Source of the DNA: Solen grandis
Lineage: Eukaryota; Mollusca; Bivalvia; Adapedonta; Solenidae
DNA length: 64,000 bases
Direction: 5' to 3'
Assembly (NCBI GenBank): GCA_021229015.1
Contig: CM037794.1
Coordinates: forward strand, 43,171,126-43,235,125
The notes below the pieces were generated by a model. It was not told where the DNA came from. It saw only the letters and a program-made list of their open reading frames with translations, and did not search any database. Shown in pieces: positions 46,850-58,835 of the stretch (position 1 is its first letter; every line of letters starts with the position of its first letter). The translations under genes were made by a program, and so were the position numbers.

Positions 46850-47218
46850 TCACATTGATGTATAAATAAAGAGGTGCATGCATGCTTTTGTATCGAGATT
46901 TGCCTCTGCAGATAGCTGAGAAGGCCTCACAATGTGGTCAAAAGCATTAACAGCACTGCAACAGGTCGGCCATTGTTTATACAGGACTACTTGGGCAATT
47001 CCATCGACAGGAAAAGCTAGGTGCATCTGTCTTTCACCTGGGATGAATATTTGAACATTTAGTTGCTTATTGATTGCAGGATGACAAATACTGTTCATGA
47101 AATTTTCTAATGCAATGAGTAATCCATACAGAAATTCAGCTACATCTAACAGTAAACTGTCAATTGCCATCGTTTCCAAATCATAGTTTTTTTTTTGTTT
47201 CTTTAATGGATTTAACAT
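46850..47218 (-). CDS. Hypothetical ORF, 122 aa
   Basis: The frame runs from a true ATG at 47218 to TGA at 46850 on the minus strand. The peptide is balanced in composition (for example AIDSLLLDVAEFLYGLLIAL near residue 18 and GERQMHLAFPVDGIAQVV near residue 65), more protein-like than most frames in the window. The 5' third is A-rich. An internal donor-like CCAG|GTGAAA occurs about two thirds in. No domain or family was recognised; one frame of this size is roughly what chance predicts. Confidence 0.22.
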   Translation of the reverse strand: MLNPLKKQKKNYDLETMAIDSLLLDVAEFLYGLLIALENFMNSICHPAINKQLNVQIFIPGERQMHLAFPVDGIAQVVLYKQWPTCCSAVNAFDHIVRPSQLSAEANLDTKACMHLFIYTSM

Positions 47219-47309
47219 GCCACAGAAAGTAATTCAGTCATATCTTGAAACAGATATAGTGCTTCCACACTGCAGTATCACACCATGGATGATACCACAT
47301 CCAGTCACC

Positions 47310-47467
47310 AGGCCAACCATTCCTGGAACTACCCTTAAATGCTAAACGCAAAGCAAGGGAGCTACATAGGTACTATTTTTTACAACTTTGGTATGTCCCG
47401 GCTGGAAATCAAACTCACAACCTCCCACTACTGAGTTGGACTCTCTTACCACTCGGCCATGGGGGAC
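47310..47467 (-). mobile_element. tRNA-derived SINE, family 2
   Basis: On the minus strand the head has box A TGGCCGAGTGG (inverse at 47449-47459) and a box B-like GTGAGTTTGATTTCC (inverse about 47404-47418). The body reads, in plus orientation, CTTAAATGCTAAACGCAAAG then CAAGGGAGCTACATAGGTAC and CTTTGGTATGTCCCGGCTGG. This layout (tRNA head, CGCCAAGCAAGGGAG-type body) resembles SINEs I associate with molluscs. No duplication identified. Confidence 0.7.
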
Positions 47468-49900
47468 AGTCCCAAATCATAGTAGTGTTTCGTTTTTATT
47501 TAAATTAATCAATCTTGACACTGTGATATACTAGCACAATAAATAAATAAATGACTTACTAAATGAGAGTAAATATCATACATGGCAGGCAAAGAAATGT
47601 CATTATTTGAAAGACCTACACACAAGAAGTTTACTTCCGTATGATTTTTTTTATTAACATTGAAGTAGGCCTTATCTATTGTTCTCAATCCTTCCTGGCC
47701 TTATCAGAAAACAAAGCTATCTGTCAATCTGTTTCCCTTCATTTACACTCGAAATGTATCAGCATTGAATCGTTAATTTCCTGATGTGGGAACTTCAGTA
47801 TTTCAAAATCAGGTCAATGATTTAATTACCCCTGTTGAAACACTTATACACTAATGCAGATACACATCCTTCTAAAACAGAAGGATGTGATTTGAGAAGC
47901 CATCACTGCCAAATGACTGTATTTTCTGACTTTAGTTTCAATTAGTCGCTTACAGAAGTAGATCTAAGTTTCAGTGTGTCTAGCCATTCCTATTATTTTT
48001 CATGTGAATTAATTTTTCTGCTAGCTTAGAGAGGGATGGTGCATCTCTTGCTTCGTCCACCTGTAATTAGCTGGACATAGGCATAATTGACAAATGACAT
48101 ACTACAGATTTGAAAATAAGCTCCCAAACATCAAAAGTACATCTAAAATGAATATATACAATGATGAAATCAATAACATATTTATATTCAGATTATCTTT
48201 CATATCTATAAACCAGAGTGAAAATACAGAGCGGGCCAACTCCAGTATTAATTATTTTAATGGATACAAGTTGGAATCTTGCCATTTGTTTCAAGGCTTT
48301 TCTTTACATAGATGTAGGTTGGTGCGAATGAAACATTGAAATGAAGGCACTGGATTGATGTTCCTTGAATGTCTGCAGGCTTCCTCAAAAGAAGAAGATG
48401 GACACTGATGACTAGAATGAAGAAATTATCGTATTTCAGTGGACTGTATGGCGGCGATCTTTCTTGCCTCAAAATAACCTATTTCCACTCATTCTCATTT
48501 GGAAACATCATTACACACCTTTTTCTTCTCATCAGTCGAAAATTTCTACTTATTGTTAGATGTCCGTCAAACATCCTTTACCCCTTTTGTACAAGTATAT
48601 ACATGAAAAATCACAGTACCTAATTAAAATTTACATTTAACATCTAAAGATTTCATACGCTCCGTGCAATAATTGCCCATCTCCCTTGTCAAGGGCTTAC
48701 TCATTTATTATACTCTGACGCTTGCCGAAATATTTGCTCGCTTCGGATCAGTCACAAGAATGACAGCTACATTTACTTACAAAGGAAAGAATAAAACTTG
48801 AATCATTATAAATGCATAAATGACCTTGAGTGTTGATGTATGTATGTTCAGTACAGTATATGTTTAGAATTCCAAACTACTGCTGTATGAAAAATAAGCC
48901 CTGCTGGGTTGGTACACAAAAGATTAAATTATTTGGACGCCATCCAAACACTTGATGCTGTAGTGCACACATAAGAAATAGTAATAGCAAAAGCATATGC
49001 CGTCTTTCAATGTATATAGTTATCATGATAGTTTACATGAAGGAGGTATTCTCCTATCACTACCCCCCCCCTTCACACACACACACACACGCATACATTC
49101 ATTCCTTTAATGATTTTTTGAGGGTGAATTACAAGCTGTTTGACATAGATATGAAATCGTTCGAGTGTGAAATTCACGTTCATGATTTGTAAACGAGGTT
49201 ACATTTGATGTGAATACAGCACTGTAAAGTAGTCAGTTTCAGAGAGGGGTGAAGGCAGTACACAATGTGCTATACTGAATAGGTATATCCTAACCAGCCC
49301 AGTGAATGAAACTGGCGCATCTTATTACTTCAGGGATGTTTGACTTTCATTTCTTGAGCCGCGCTGTTTTATTTTTAGTGTATATTTCAATTTAATGAGA
49401 GTTTAAACATCTTACAGATTCAAGAAATAGCAGAGCCAAATCTTTGCGGTCATAAGACCACTTGTAAATCTTTATGTATTTGACCTTCCTATATGCAATC
49501 ATTTAGCCTGTTTTGTGCTTCAGTTAGTAAATGAAAAAACAAGTGGATCGACTACGGAAATTTGGCACAGCAGGGATATAAGCCTTGAATCATTTTACAG
49601 TGTAGCCCCATGTAATACACCAAAAAGATAATTTGCATATTACATACAGTGGTGTTATATTTCAGAGGCTAAGTCTAGATTAATGCATTACATTAGACCT
49701 AAAACAACATGAAAATGTGCTTTCAGTCAACACAATACAAAATAAAGATTTTGTGCCCATTAAAGGACAGCATTCAACTGGCTAATGATAGAATGATATC
49801 TAATTGTGTGCACTGTACATATATCAGTAATTTATGTAACTTCTATCCCACTGTACAATCCCATGTACTAGTGAGCTCCTGATAACTCAAACTTGTTTAC
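47468..49900. other. AT-rich DNA, few landmarks
   Basis: A SINE family 1 core scrap, GTCCACCTGTAATTAGCTGG, is at 48056-48075. (CA)n lies at 49073-49090 after a C-run. At 48369-48480 a patch with a plus frame (84 codons, non-ATG start) has no splice support. Confidence 0.55.
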
Positions 49901-52900
49901 TTCACAGCTATCTTTAACATGTATTTATCACAACTGCATGTCAAGTTTCATAACAGTGCTTCATAAATGAAAACATGCTCAGGCAAATCAAAATTGATAT
50001 TTTAATATCTTAAAGGCCAAAGATCGTGGATTTCTTCCCTTGCCTAGGATGTGTTATGTTAATGGGCATTCCATTAACAGCTTTGTATAAATTAATTACA
50101 GTATTCCAGTCATCTAATGTTTTTGTTTTTACATAAGATTGATAAAGTACAGCGGTATCATGCTGCAGAAAAGCCACATTACATTGTACCAAACAAGGGA
50201 GATAATTATATGACCACCCTGTTAAAGAGGGGATGGAGGGGTGACACTCCTAAACACTCAGTCACCAGGAATTGTACATAAATTAACAGACTGACAAATC
50301 ATCCTGCAATCTGCTTACTTCACCTTTACCTTTGGCAGGCATTACTTAGCATCTGTACATGCAAAATGACATAAAAATAGCATCCATATGTACAAAGTTA
50401 TGTCAGAAGAAATCATGCCAACCTGACAGGTATAGACTGAATTGTTTTAACAATAACAACAGCAGCATAAACAAACTTGAACAGTCTGCTACTACTAAGG
50501 TTGAAGATACAGGGTGTATCGAAGTCACAACACTGTCAAGTTATATATTAAGTTATATGTGTCAAGTTACACGGCTGATCAAATGAAGATCAAGGACAGC
50601 ACTGCATGTGGCTGATTATCCAGTTTTCTACCTGGCACTCTGCTTGCCAGAGCAAGCCACATGGCTTACTGGATACCTGCATAAACAAGCCATCTATTGT
50701 ACAGGTCAGTGAACACATTACATCACTGTTCCACCTGCAGCTTTTACAGGCAGCCCATTATGTATGGAAGGCTTGACTGATGAACCCTGCCTGATGCTGT
50801 AATTACCAATTAATGCCTGCAGAATACTGCCCCCATATCAAATCTCCACCCTTCCTTTTGGCCCACATAAAAAACAGTGCCAGTAGTTTTGGGGGAGGAG
50901 GGGTATCTAGGTATCCTTGCTCTGTTTACTCCAGAAATGGCATAAATTGCCGTAACTCTGAAATGACTGATCTGTTGGTGTAACAGGCTTCTGGGCAGAT
51001 CTGCTACAGAACTGTGCCAGGAAGAATGTGTTAATAATTAAGCCTGACGTGGGTAACGGGTTGGGGAAGAGGGCGGGATCGGGCTCAAGAGAGTGAGAAT
51101 AACATAGGGTGTGTGTGCGTTTGTGTGTGTGTGTGCAGGGATAGTAATAAGGGTCAAACCACCTGTGGTCAGCACTGCCTTTGATCTTTAGTAATATATG
51201 CTTACACTTTTACTGCAAGATTTATGACCTCTCTCTCTCTGTCTTCCTCTTTCTCTCCCATGACCCCCTTGCACTTCCTATCTTTTCAGTCCTCTCTCAG
51301 TTTCCTACACCTACCTTCATTCTTCCCTTCTTTCTCTTCCTCACATCTTCAAGTCTTTTCATATTCCTTCCTTCTCTCTCTCTCTCCTGTTTCTCTTATA
51401 AGAACACCCAGATATCTGACATTTCTTAACAATCATTGTTAATCCCTGAGGAAGTCACCATACTTGAATATTTCATAAAACAGAGATGCTTGGATATGTC
51501 CCTACCAAATTTAAGAATCTAAGTATTACTTGTTGCTGAGTAATGTTGGTGAAATTTAAACCTGTAATGCCAATTAAAACATGTACAAACATTGCCTTAA
51601 TATCCAACTACAAAGCGCAAATAAATACCTGCACAGGTGAATAAGAAAAATTTTGCATATCGTATTGATTAAATCATGTAATCTGTGTGAATCACATGCC
51701 AGCTGCTGACTGAAATCGCTACATCTGATTAAATAAAGAGAAAAAAAACAGCAAAAAAAAAACCACCCACTGATGAAAGATCAATAGGGTACATTGCAGT
51801 AAAAGAATTCTGTTAAAAGGTACAGTCTATTTCTGGTGTTTGTCATTTCATGACTTCTTGTTAGCAGTTTATCTATCAATAATGATATTTAACTGTCATC
51901 GTATGAAAATTAATGGGTTCAGCTTGTTATGTAATTTGATTGTGTGAGTGTCTGTGAGTATTATGCAGGCTGATCAGGTTTTTATACCGTTTCACAAACC
52001 CTATCAATCAGAAGTAAACAATTTCTCTGTGAACTTTAAAGAATTTTTTACCAAAAGCATGAAATACACTTGATGCTTATTCATAACCTCTCACTCCTGA
52101 AAATATTTCATCTCCGTTAATGACATGCTATTCAATCCTACACTATAACTAATATAAAAACAAATCTTTATATATCCTCTGTTTTTCTATTCTACCTACC
52201 ATATGTTAAATTATTTTTCCTAAGATCACCTATGAAATAAAATAAAAATATCCTCTATTTTCATTCAACTAGTGAAATAAAACCTGATCTTACACTGAGT
52301 CTGTATACTTCCTCTCCACGGTCCAGCACATCCCATCCTTGGTCCTGTGCTAATTTTCGCCCACATCAACACATGTCCATTCACATGTGAACCGAGATCA
52401 ATAGCAGCAGCAGCAGCAGCAACAATTAGTACAACCTATTAACCATGGCAATCAATACTTGTGCTACCAGCGGGTGCAAGGACCTTTTTTTCTTTTTCTT
52501 TTTTTTACTCCACTCTCTACTGTATGTCAGCTACATGAATACACTATTTTATTACAGATTCTTTGCATAGAATGATCTTTTTATTGACTGATCACCTACA
52601 TTTCATGTTTTGTATTTCATTAACAGGTACTGCATTGATAAAATAATGACATGGCCTGGGGAATAAGTGCTGGGGCATGCAGATTTCATAGCATTTAATT
52701 AATATACTTTTTTCCACCAAGGCAAGAATGGATATTGGATAATTTATTTTTCCTTTCATGAAAAGGTATAGAAGGAGCCAGGGAACCAGTCTAACTGACA
52801 GTAAAATTTAATTTCAATGCAACATACTTTTATGTCGAACAAATTCTCTACCAACATAACACGCAAGAACCTACTGACAATGGTGAGGGGCTAAACAGTC

Positions 52901-53390
52901 TAATATTGTCAAATGTCAAAATCTGTCAAACGATTAACCAAAATGAAGTCAGTGACAGAGCTCTTAGCCGTAAAAAAAAAAAGACTAGTGTAAATATTTC
53001 CAAATGCTTATGAAAGAAGGCAAACACCTTAAAACATTATAAACACCTTTGCTTCCTTATTTTCCACTGCCAAAAAAAAAAAACCCTGCTGCCTTTCCTT
53101 ATTTCCCAACACTCAAACAAAGTGCAGCAGAATGCTGAACTGCGAATACTCTATAAATAAATCGTTCAAGGTGAAAAGATACATGATGTATAGTTTCGTG
53201 ATCAAGCTTCCATCGATTGGCTGCACAGATGTTCCATTTGTGTAACGAGAAAATTGGTGATTAGGAGATCGTAAATAAAACAGCCCTGTGGATGCATCCT
53301 ATTTTTGAGAGCTGTATCCAGACTAATATAGGCATGCATTTGACATTCTAACCTATCAATGTGATATTTGATGGTAATCCCCAGTATCTA
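49901..53390. other. AT-rich DNA with CT-rich and CAG tracts
   Basis: (GT)n-like run at 51105-51135, pyrimidine-rich tract 51226-51400, (AGC)n at 52401-52420 and poly-T 52487-52506. Near 51965-51990 GCAGGCTGATCAGGTTTTTA is a scrap of the hairpin MITE family. No gene recognised. Confidence 0.55.
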
Positions 53391-53525
53391 TAGTAACCCT
53401 TTACTTCATATAAACTCATTTTGATACATTTGCGAACAGAGCAGACCCTAAGATTTGGGAAGGAGGGGTTCTGACAATGTTCTTGAAGAAGCTGTCTGAT
53501 CAGGGTCTGTTTGCGCTAACAAATT
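53391..53525 (+). mobile_element. Truncated CCCTTTACT-type hairpin element
   Basis: The left end TAACCCTTTACTTCATATAAAC is followed by a hairpin pair GCGAACAGAGCAGACCCTA and AGGGTCTGTTTGCGC (53434-53516), like the central hairpin of the 45.5 kb element. The right terminus is missing; sequence after 53525 is not recognisably part of it. Confidence 0.6.
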
Positions 53526-55171
53526 TGGGGTCCAATTTAAGATTCATTCATATTTTAACTTTGTGACGACATTAAAGAAAACATGAAATTTGGCATTATG
53601 TTGGAACTTGTGTTATAATGAACATATACTTTATGAATTACACTTATAGCAGAAGTAATCGCAATGGAATCTCTGTTGAAGATATACGGATAAAATTTAC
53701 AAATGTTTATATAATTTACTTTCATTTTTACTGAAAAACAAAACTTTTTACATTAAACAAGAAGTGTTCCTTGGAACACAGGTGTGTTGAAACATGAAAG
53801 AAACATGAGGGAAAGTGTAACAGACAAATGGACGACAGAGAAGTGCTCTCTATGTGTCACTCTGCTTACAGCAGATGACGCAAAAAATGGTGGCAAAGAA
53901 ATGTTATCATATTTTACAAGCACTTGTGACCTTTACCACCCATATGTTAACTGTTGAGCTGTCATCATTGTTGAAAATGTTTTATCGCTCAATATTTTCA
54001 ATGCCAGGGTATGATTCAGATGATATATTTGCAGCACAGGAAACAGTGTGAAGCGCATACACATTTCTAGGACTGATCATATGCACCAGTGAAGCGAGAC
54101 TTTAACATGATCTTTTTGCAACTAGAAAGAAAGAAATTGTGTTTGCAATGGTGGGTGGGATTCACGAGGTCCTTGACCTCTGAGGAAACCATGGTACTTG
54201 ACCCATGTGTCTGATTAAGCAAATAAAATACCATTTTTTTTTTACATACAACTGACAGACTGAGGATTAAACCCAGATTCAACAGGTGGGGAGTCACTGT
54301 ATTAACCATTAAAATTATATGGATACCATATAATGTGCAGTGAAAGTTTGCTCGTGTAGAAAAAAATTTACAGATATAGATGAAGTAAGACAATTTCAAT
54401 CCAACTGTCCTTCATTTAGTTACTGTTAAATGTCGCTATGTGAATATTATCATAGCATGTTAAATGCAAGCAGGGATCTCAATAGAAACCATTTGCTCAT
54501 GTCAGTGACCGTTACAGGGCTAATGTTAGGTACGTTAGTACTGAGAAACCAAAGACATTTACAGTTTGTTTTAATCAAGATTTTTCTTGGGGACATATAT
54601 TATTCAGCCATGCCTAAACCCTGTTGATGTAAAAGAAGGCCACAACTTGCAAGAAAAATATCAGCAAGCAACATCAAATATCTACAATCCAGAGATCAAA
54701 AATTGATAAACATCTTTGTGGGGCATTACTGGGCAGGACTGTGGGAAACCAACATTGCAGGAAGTCAACAGTGTGCCTGCATTGCATTCTGGGTACATCA
54801 AGGTGCTTGTTAAACCAGCTTCTAAACAAACTTCACAAATATCCCAGATGATAAGCCTCTGTTTCTTATCAGGTGAGATGCCTCATTCTGTGAGGTACAA
54901 ACAATTCCCAGTTATTACACATATCGATCAAAAGCCCAAAAGCGCTCATCAGCAGCACATTAAAATTACTTTTGGATTAAAAGTTGAAACAATACAGTAC
55001 TCATACTGCTGTCATGTAATAATACTTTTTGTTAGTGACCTTTTTGTTTTGAATATGAAAATACAATTACTACTGAGCAAAAAATTCAACAAAGCTCCAC
55101 TCTTGAATAATCATTGAATAATCATTATGATAATAAAGCTCCATGGCGACGCTGCATGATCCTCTTAACTC
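53526..55171. other. AT-rich DNA
   Basis: Contains the longest open frame in the window (54716-55117, plus, 133 codons), which begins at TTG and has no family signature. At 54250-54310 an inverted tRNA-like patch (GATTAAACCCAGATTCAAC) may be a SINE relic. Confidence 0.5.
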
Positions 55172-55377
55172 TTAACCCTTACCCTGCCATAAGTGCTAAC
55201 CTTTGCCACCAATAAAGAACCAGGTCAGCCTGCACATCTGTGCAGGCTGGCCTGGCTCTTTACTGTTGGCTGACCAACTACAAGTTTTCATCTTGATATC
55301 CCTAAAAATTGATAATGGACAGTTCCAAAGAAGATGCTAGCTAAGTCCATTTGAGAAATTCAGCAGGTTAAGGGTTA
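55172..55377 (+). mobile_element. TTAA hairpin MITE, CCCTTACCCTGC subfamily
   Basis: Begins TTAA-CCCTTACCCTGC and ends GCAGGTTAAGGG-TTA. A central hairpin has arms AAAGAACCAGGTCAGCCTGC...ACA and TGTGCAGGCTGGCCTGGCTC...TTT (about 55214-55262): 23 bp with two mismatches and a 2-nt TC loop. About 200 bp, non-coding. The apex word CAGCCTGC is shared with the CCCTTTCCC family, although the rest of the sequence differs. Confidence 0.72.
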
Positions 55378-56311
55378 CTATAGGTCAACATACACTACAT
55401 GGATTTCATTTTAACTCATATCACACATGCTGTTGTCAGCCATGATTTTGATCGTCCTTCGAATTAATTCTTATCTACATACACCTTGTCTCCTGTTATC
55501 TGATATCACTTTGCCATACATAGTTAACCTTTTTCTCTTGACTAAGATTAGGGTCATATTTATCCACCTACTGACAGCTCTTTACAAATGATTAAATAAT
55601 TAACCATAATTATCACTGTATACAAAGAATTTAATTGTGTTTTATGACATAGTTTATCCTGAAGTTGTGACATTTTTTTTAGTTGTTGTTAATTTTCATA
55701 TTCATTTTTAAAAGAAATTAAAAGACAAATCTAATCCTAGAATAAAAGAAATGATAAACGATATTGAGAAAAAAATCTGTTCTTTTTTATAATAAGAGTT
55801 GGGAAATCTAAGTACTGTTATTTGAAAATTCAAAATATTGAAATTTAAGTAGTTGTTCTTAACACTTCAGAACTCAAAATTTCCCTTTTTCATTTTGGTC
55901 AGTTATCATGAAAACTGAACCAAAGTGTATGTACATGCAGAGAATGTTGATGGCAAATTACAGTTCGTAACATTTAGACAATATTCCCAAATGAAATAAT
56001 TGTATGAAAACTTTAATGTTCAGCTAATATCTGAAGTTTACTACACAAATTACCTTTTACTTAATTACAACTTAAAAAAACACACTGGAATCAAATGTTA
56101 TTTAACTGAAAAGAAAAAATCCCTTTTTGACTGACTTAAGTTTCTGCTACATCATTATACAACTCAAGAACCTATTAGTTTAGTAAACTTTAAATATAGA
56201 TCTACACAATCAAAATAATCCATGAGTGCTTTATGCATATATACATTTTCATGAATGAGTACATACATTTCCATAAGAAATTAAGAAGCATGCAAAAAAA
56301 CCAGGACTAAC
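55378..56311. other. AT-rich unique DNA
   Basis: Nothing recognised. If the adjacent minus-strand exon is real, this is the beginning of its intron. Confidence 0.5.
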
Positions 56312-56640
56312 CTCTTGGTTAACATTTGGGCCCAATCTAACGTAGCCCTTATGTCCGAAAATCCACGTAACAGTTCTCTCTAGATCTTTTATTTGTGCGT
56401 TTGTGTTAATATCTTCCTTTAGTATAATCTAGCTGTCCACGAAATATAATTGAATTTTCACCGAGCAGCAGCAAGACTCTCTCTATCACAGTTAAAAGCT
56501 GTTAGTCCTTACAATGTGAATTGTCCCTGGTCCTAAAAGTCAGTCCCGAGGGACCATTACACTCAACACCAGAGGGCAGCACGGATATCTATCTATCGCT
56601 GTATTCGCACTCCGTCCGCTGCACAAGGCCCTATCAGGTC
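56312..56640 (-). other. Possible first exon / 5' UTR of a minus-strand gene
   Basis: On the minus strand the block ends in a good donor, CAAGAG|GTTAGT (exon end 56312). The last 39 codons before it (56428 to 56312) are open and read, in part, DLERTVTWIFGHKGYVRLGP, but with no Met in that frame. In another frame an ATG lies 15 bases before the donor (ATGTTAACCAAGAG). Upstream sequence contains only a short ATG...TGA frame (ATGGTCCCTCGGGACTGA). It may be a 5' UTR exon with the start codon near its end, or a small coding exon after a CAGCTAG acceptor. The transcription start and hence the right boundary are guesses. Confidence 0.35.
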
Positions 56641-57290
56641 ACAACGTAAACTACTAATGTTTACTATCTTTGAAAAAAATCCAATGCACAACACAAAACA
56701 CACACTCACCTCATACAGAGTACAGAAAAAAATCAATTAGTTTTACATTCGATTGGTTAATACCGAACTAACAACAATCTAGAGGCCTCGGGTTTAATAC
56801 TCAATCATTCGTGAGCAGAAAAAAATTAGTACTTGTGCAAAGTGGATCGAAACGAAAATTAATCGTTAAGATCTTTGAGTGCTTCGCTGCACACGCATAT
56901 AGGTAAAAGATCCTATTACATTAAGAATTTTAAACCATTCATAAATATTCACAAGGTAGAAAATCTGTTGTGTAAAGACAGGCCAGAGTTGCCAGTAGTG
57001 TACGCAGAATTGGAGGCAAGACAAGGGTAACAGGAGTCAAATGGGGCTGTCAGAGGCAGTGGTTAATTGTCCATCAGCATAAAAATACGCCCCTACATAA
57101 TGGCTGCTCCCTATGGCAGCCAATCACAATCCTGTTAAGGGGCTGAAAAGAGGGGCAAAAGGGGTCAAGTGTTACGAGTGCCATCCACCCACCCCTAAAT
57201 TGTCAAGGTATGAAGGGGCTGGAAGGGCCTAGGGTGGGGACTGGGTATGGGCCAAACACTGACCACCTTGGTGCAGGCAGTCTCTGATAG
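56641..57290 (-). promoter_or_regulatory. Candidate promoter region
   Basis: G+C rises in this region and repeats are absent. It holds an ATTGG (inverse CCAAT) at about 56752-56756 and a GCCAATCA NF-Y-like word at 57119-57126, plus G-rich words (GGGGCTGAAAAGAGGGGCAA). Just inside the putative exon, ACACCAGAGGGCAGCAC (about 56565-56581) resembles a CTCF core. No TATA box at a fixed distance was found. Function is inferred only from position and composition. Confidence 0.22.
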
Positions 57291-57349
57291 AGAGAAGAGA
57301 AAAGCTAGATTGTGCAAAGTCTGAGTATGATGGAAAAATAACATTCTCT

Positions 57350-57640
57350 GGATATTTCTCTTTCTTTCCTTTTTCCTGTCTTTTATATGTAACCTTTCTC
57401 TATCTCACTGCTTCATTTTCTCTATTTCTCTCTTCCAATCCTTCTTCCTTTATATAACAATCCTTCTTCCTTTATATAACATCTCTCTTTCTCTCTAAAT
57501 ATATCTCTTTAAGCCCTTCTCTCTACCCTTCTCTATACCACTTTTAATCTTTTTTTGCCTCTCTGTCATTCTGTCTCTCCCCACTTCTCTCTATCCCCCC
57601 CCCTCTCTCTCTCTCTCTCTCCCTCTATCAATATAACATT
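57350..57640 (+). repeat. Pyrimidine-rich (CT)n tract
   Basis: Imperfect TCTCTCTT words with (CT)n at 57603-57621 and an exact 22 bp duplication TCCTTCTTCCTTTATATAAC (57440-57481). Confidence 0.85.
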
Positions 57641-57760
57641 TGATACATTTTAACATACCCTTTTCTACTCAATCTAATATCCAATGCAAACAGACATTTT
57701 CTATGGTTGCTACAGAAACAGGTAAAACACTTGTAAATCATTAATCATAAAAAGGGGAAA

Positions 57761-57991
57761 TCAACCCTTTCCCTCATAGAGGACACCATGGAAAGACCTA
57801 TGCGAACAGCATAAAACCAGATCAGCCTGCGAGTTACTTAGGTTTTATGCTGTTCGCTGCTCCTCACTGGTCTGGAAATGAGGACTTTATAATTAAATTT
57901 GGTAAGGTTTAACTGTGGTTTTCTGCAGATCAGGCTTTATGTGGTACCTATTGAGTGTGTCAAAATGAGTCTATATGAGGGAAAGGGTTAA
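57761..57991 (-). mobile_element. TTAA-type hairpin MITE, copy 7, arm-deleted
   Basis: Minus orientation. Termini CCCTTTCCCTCATA and TATGAGGGAAAGGG-TTAA intact; the left flank is TCAA. The central hairpin has lost about 12 bases from one arm (GCGAGTTACT-T-AGGTTTTATG), whereas copy 4 has lost bases from the other arm. Otherwise close to copy 6. Confidence 0.83.
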
Positions 57992-58786
57992 ATGACAAAG
58001 CTGTGGCCTCAGAATAATTGTCTATATAAAGAGAAGGATATAAAACCTTACTCAGGAAAAGTGAACAGCACCACCTTTCATTTACCTGTACAAAAGTATA
58101 TCATTAACTGTGAAATAGAGTTAAAAATTATCACTAACTATATATTTTATATTCCTTCCCTATTAAGATATATTTTTTTTTTTGTTAGATTTTCCTCAGT
58201 ATAGAAATACCCCATTATTTATGTATGCATTGACTTTTTCCTCGACAAATACACTTAACTTTGTCTTTCAACTTTTCCATGTGTATTTTATATTTAATAG
58301 ATTCGGTATACAAACAAAATCAACAAATCCTTACATATAAGTTATACCAAAATCAACAGTCAGTCAAATCCAGGAGGGTATCCTGCTGGGAACACACTGC
58401 AGGCTGATCAGGTTTAACAGAGTTCATGATTCAGACATCAAAGTAAACACCATACAGAGTAGATCTGTTTCTTTGCCCAACATTATAAAACCACTGCATA
58501 TATAACTTGGCCCTGTGTTCTCAAAAATACTTCAGTATGATCTCAGACTCAAATTTGCGTACAATACACTCAAATTTGTATTGAAACTAACAGGCACAGT
58601 TTGAGTATGAGTATGAAAATCATGTACCATTTTTTTTTTTCAAGAACACAGGGCCATGTTCATACCATGGACCTCAAAATTTTTAGATTGTCTGAATTAA
58701 TTATACTGTCATCCAATCATCCTTTGTGTGCCAGAAGGGATCATGAGTCTTCTTTAAATATATATGTTGATGACCCCTTCATTTTT

Positions 58787-58793
<7 letters not shown>
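57992..58793. other. AT-rich unique DNA
   Basis: A scrap CACTGCAGGCTGATCAGGTT at 58396-58415 matches the hairpin apex of the MITE family. Nothing else recognised. Confidence 0.5.

Positions 58794-58821
<28 letters not shown>
58794..58821 (+). repeat. Poly-A tract, about 28 nt
   Basis: Uninterrupted A run directly left of the 54 bp minisatellite. No LINE or SINE body was identified upstream, so its origin is unclear. Confidence 0.9.
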
Positions 58822-58830
<9 letters not shown>

Positions 58831-58835
58831 ATAAT

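Noticed and set aside
54716..55117. Longest open frame in the window, 133 codons, plus strand
   Set aside because: Starts at TTG, has no Met for about 45 codons, no domain or splice support, and lies within the length expected by chance for 64 kb of AT-rich DNA.
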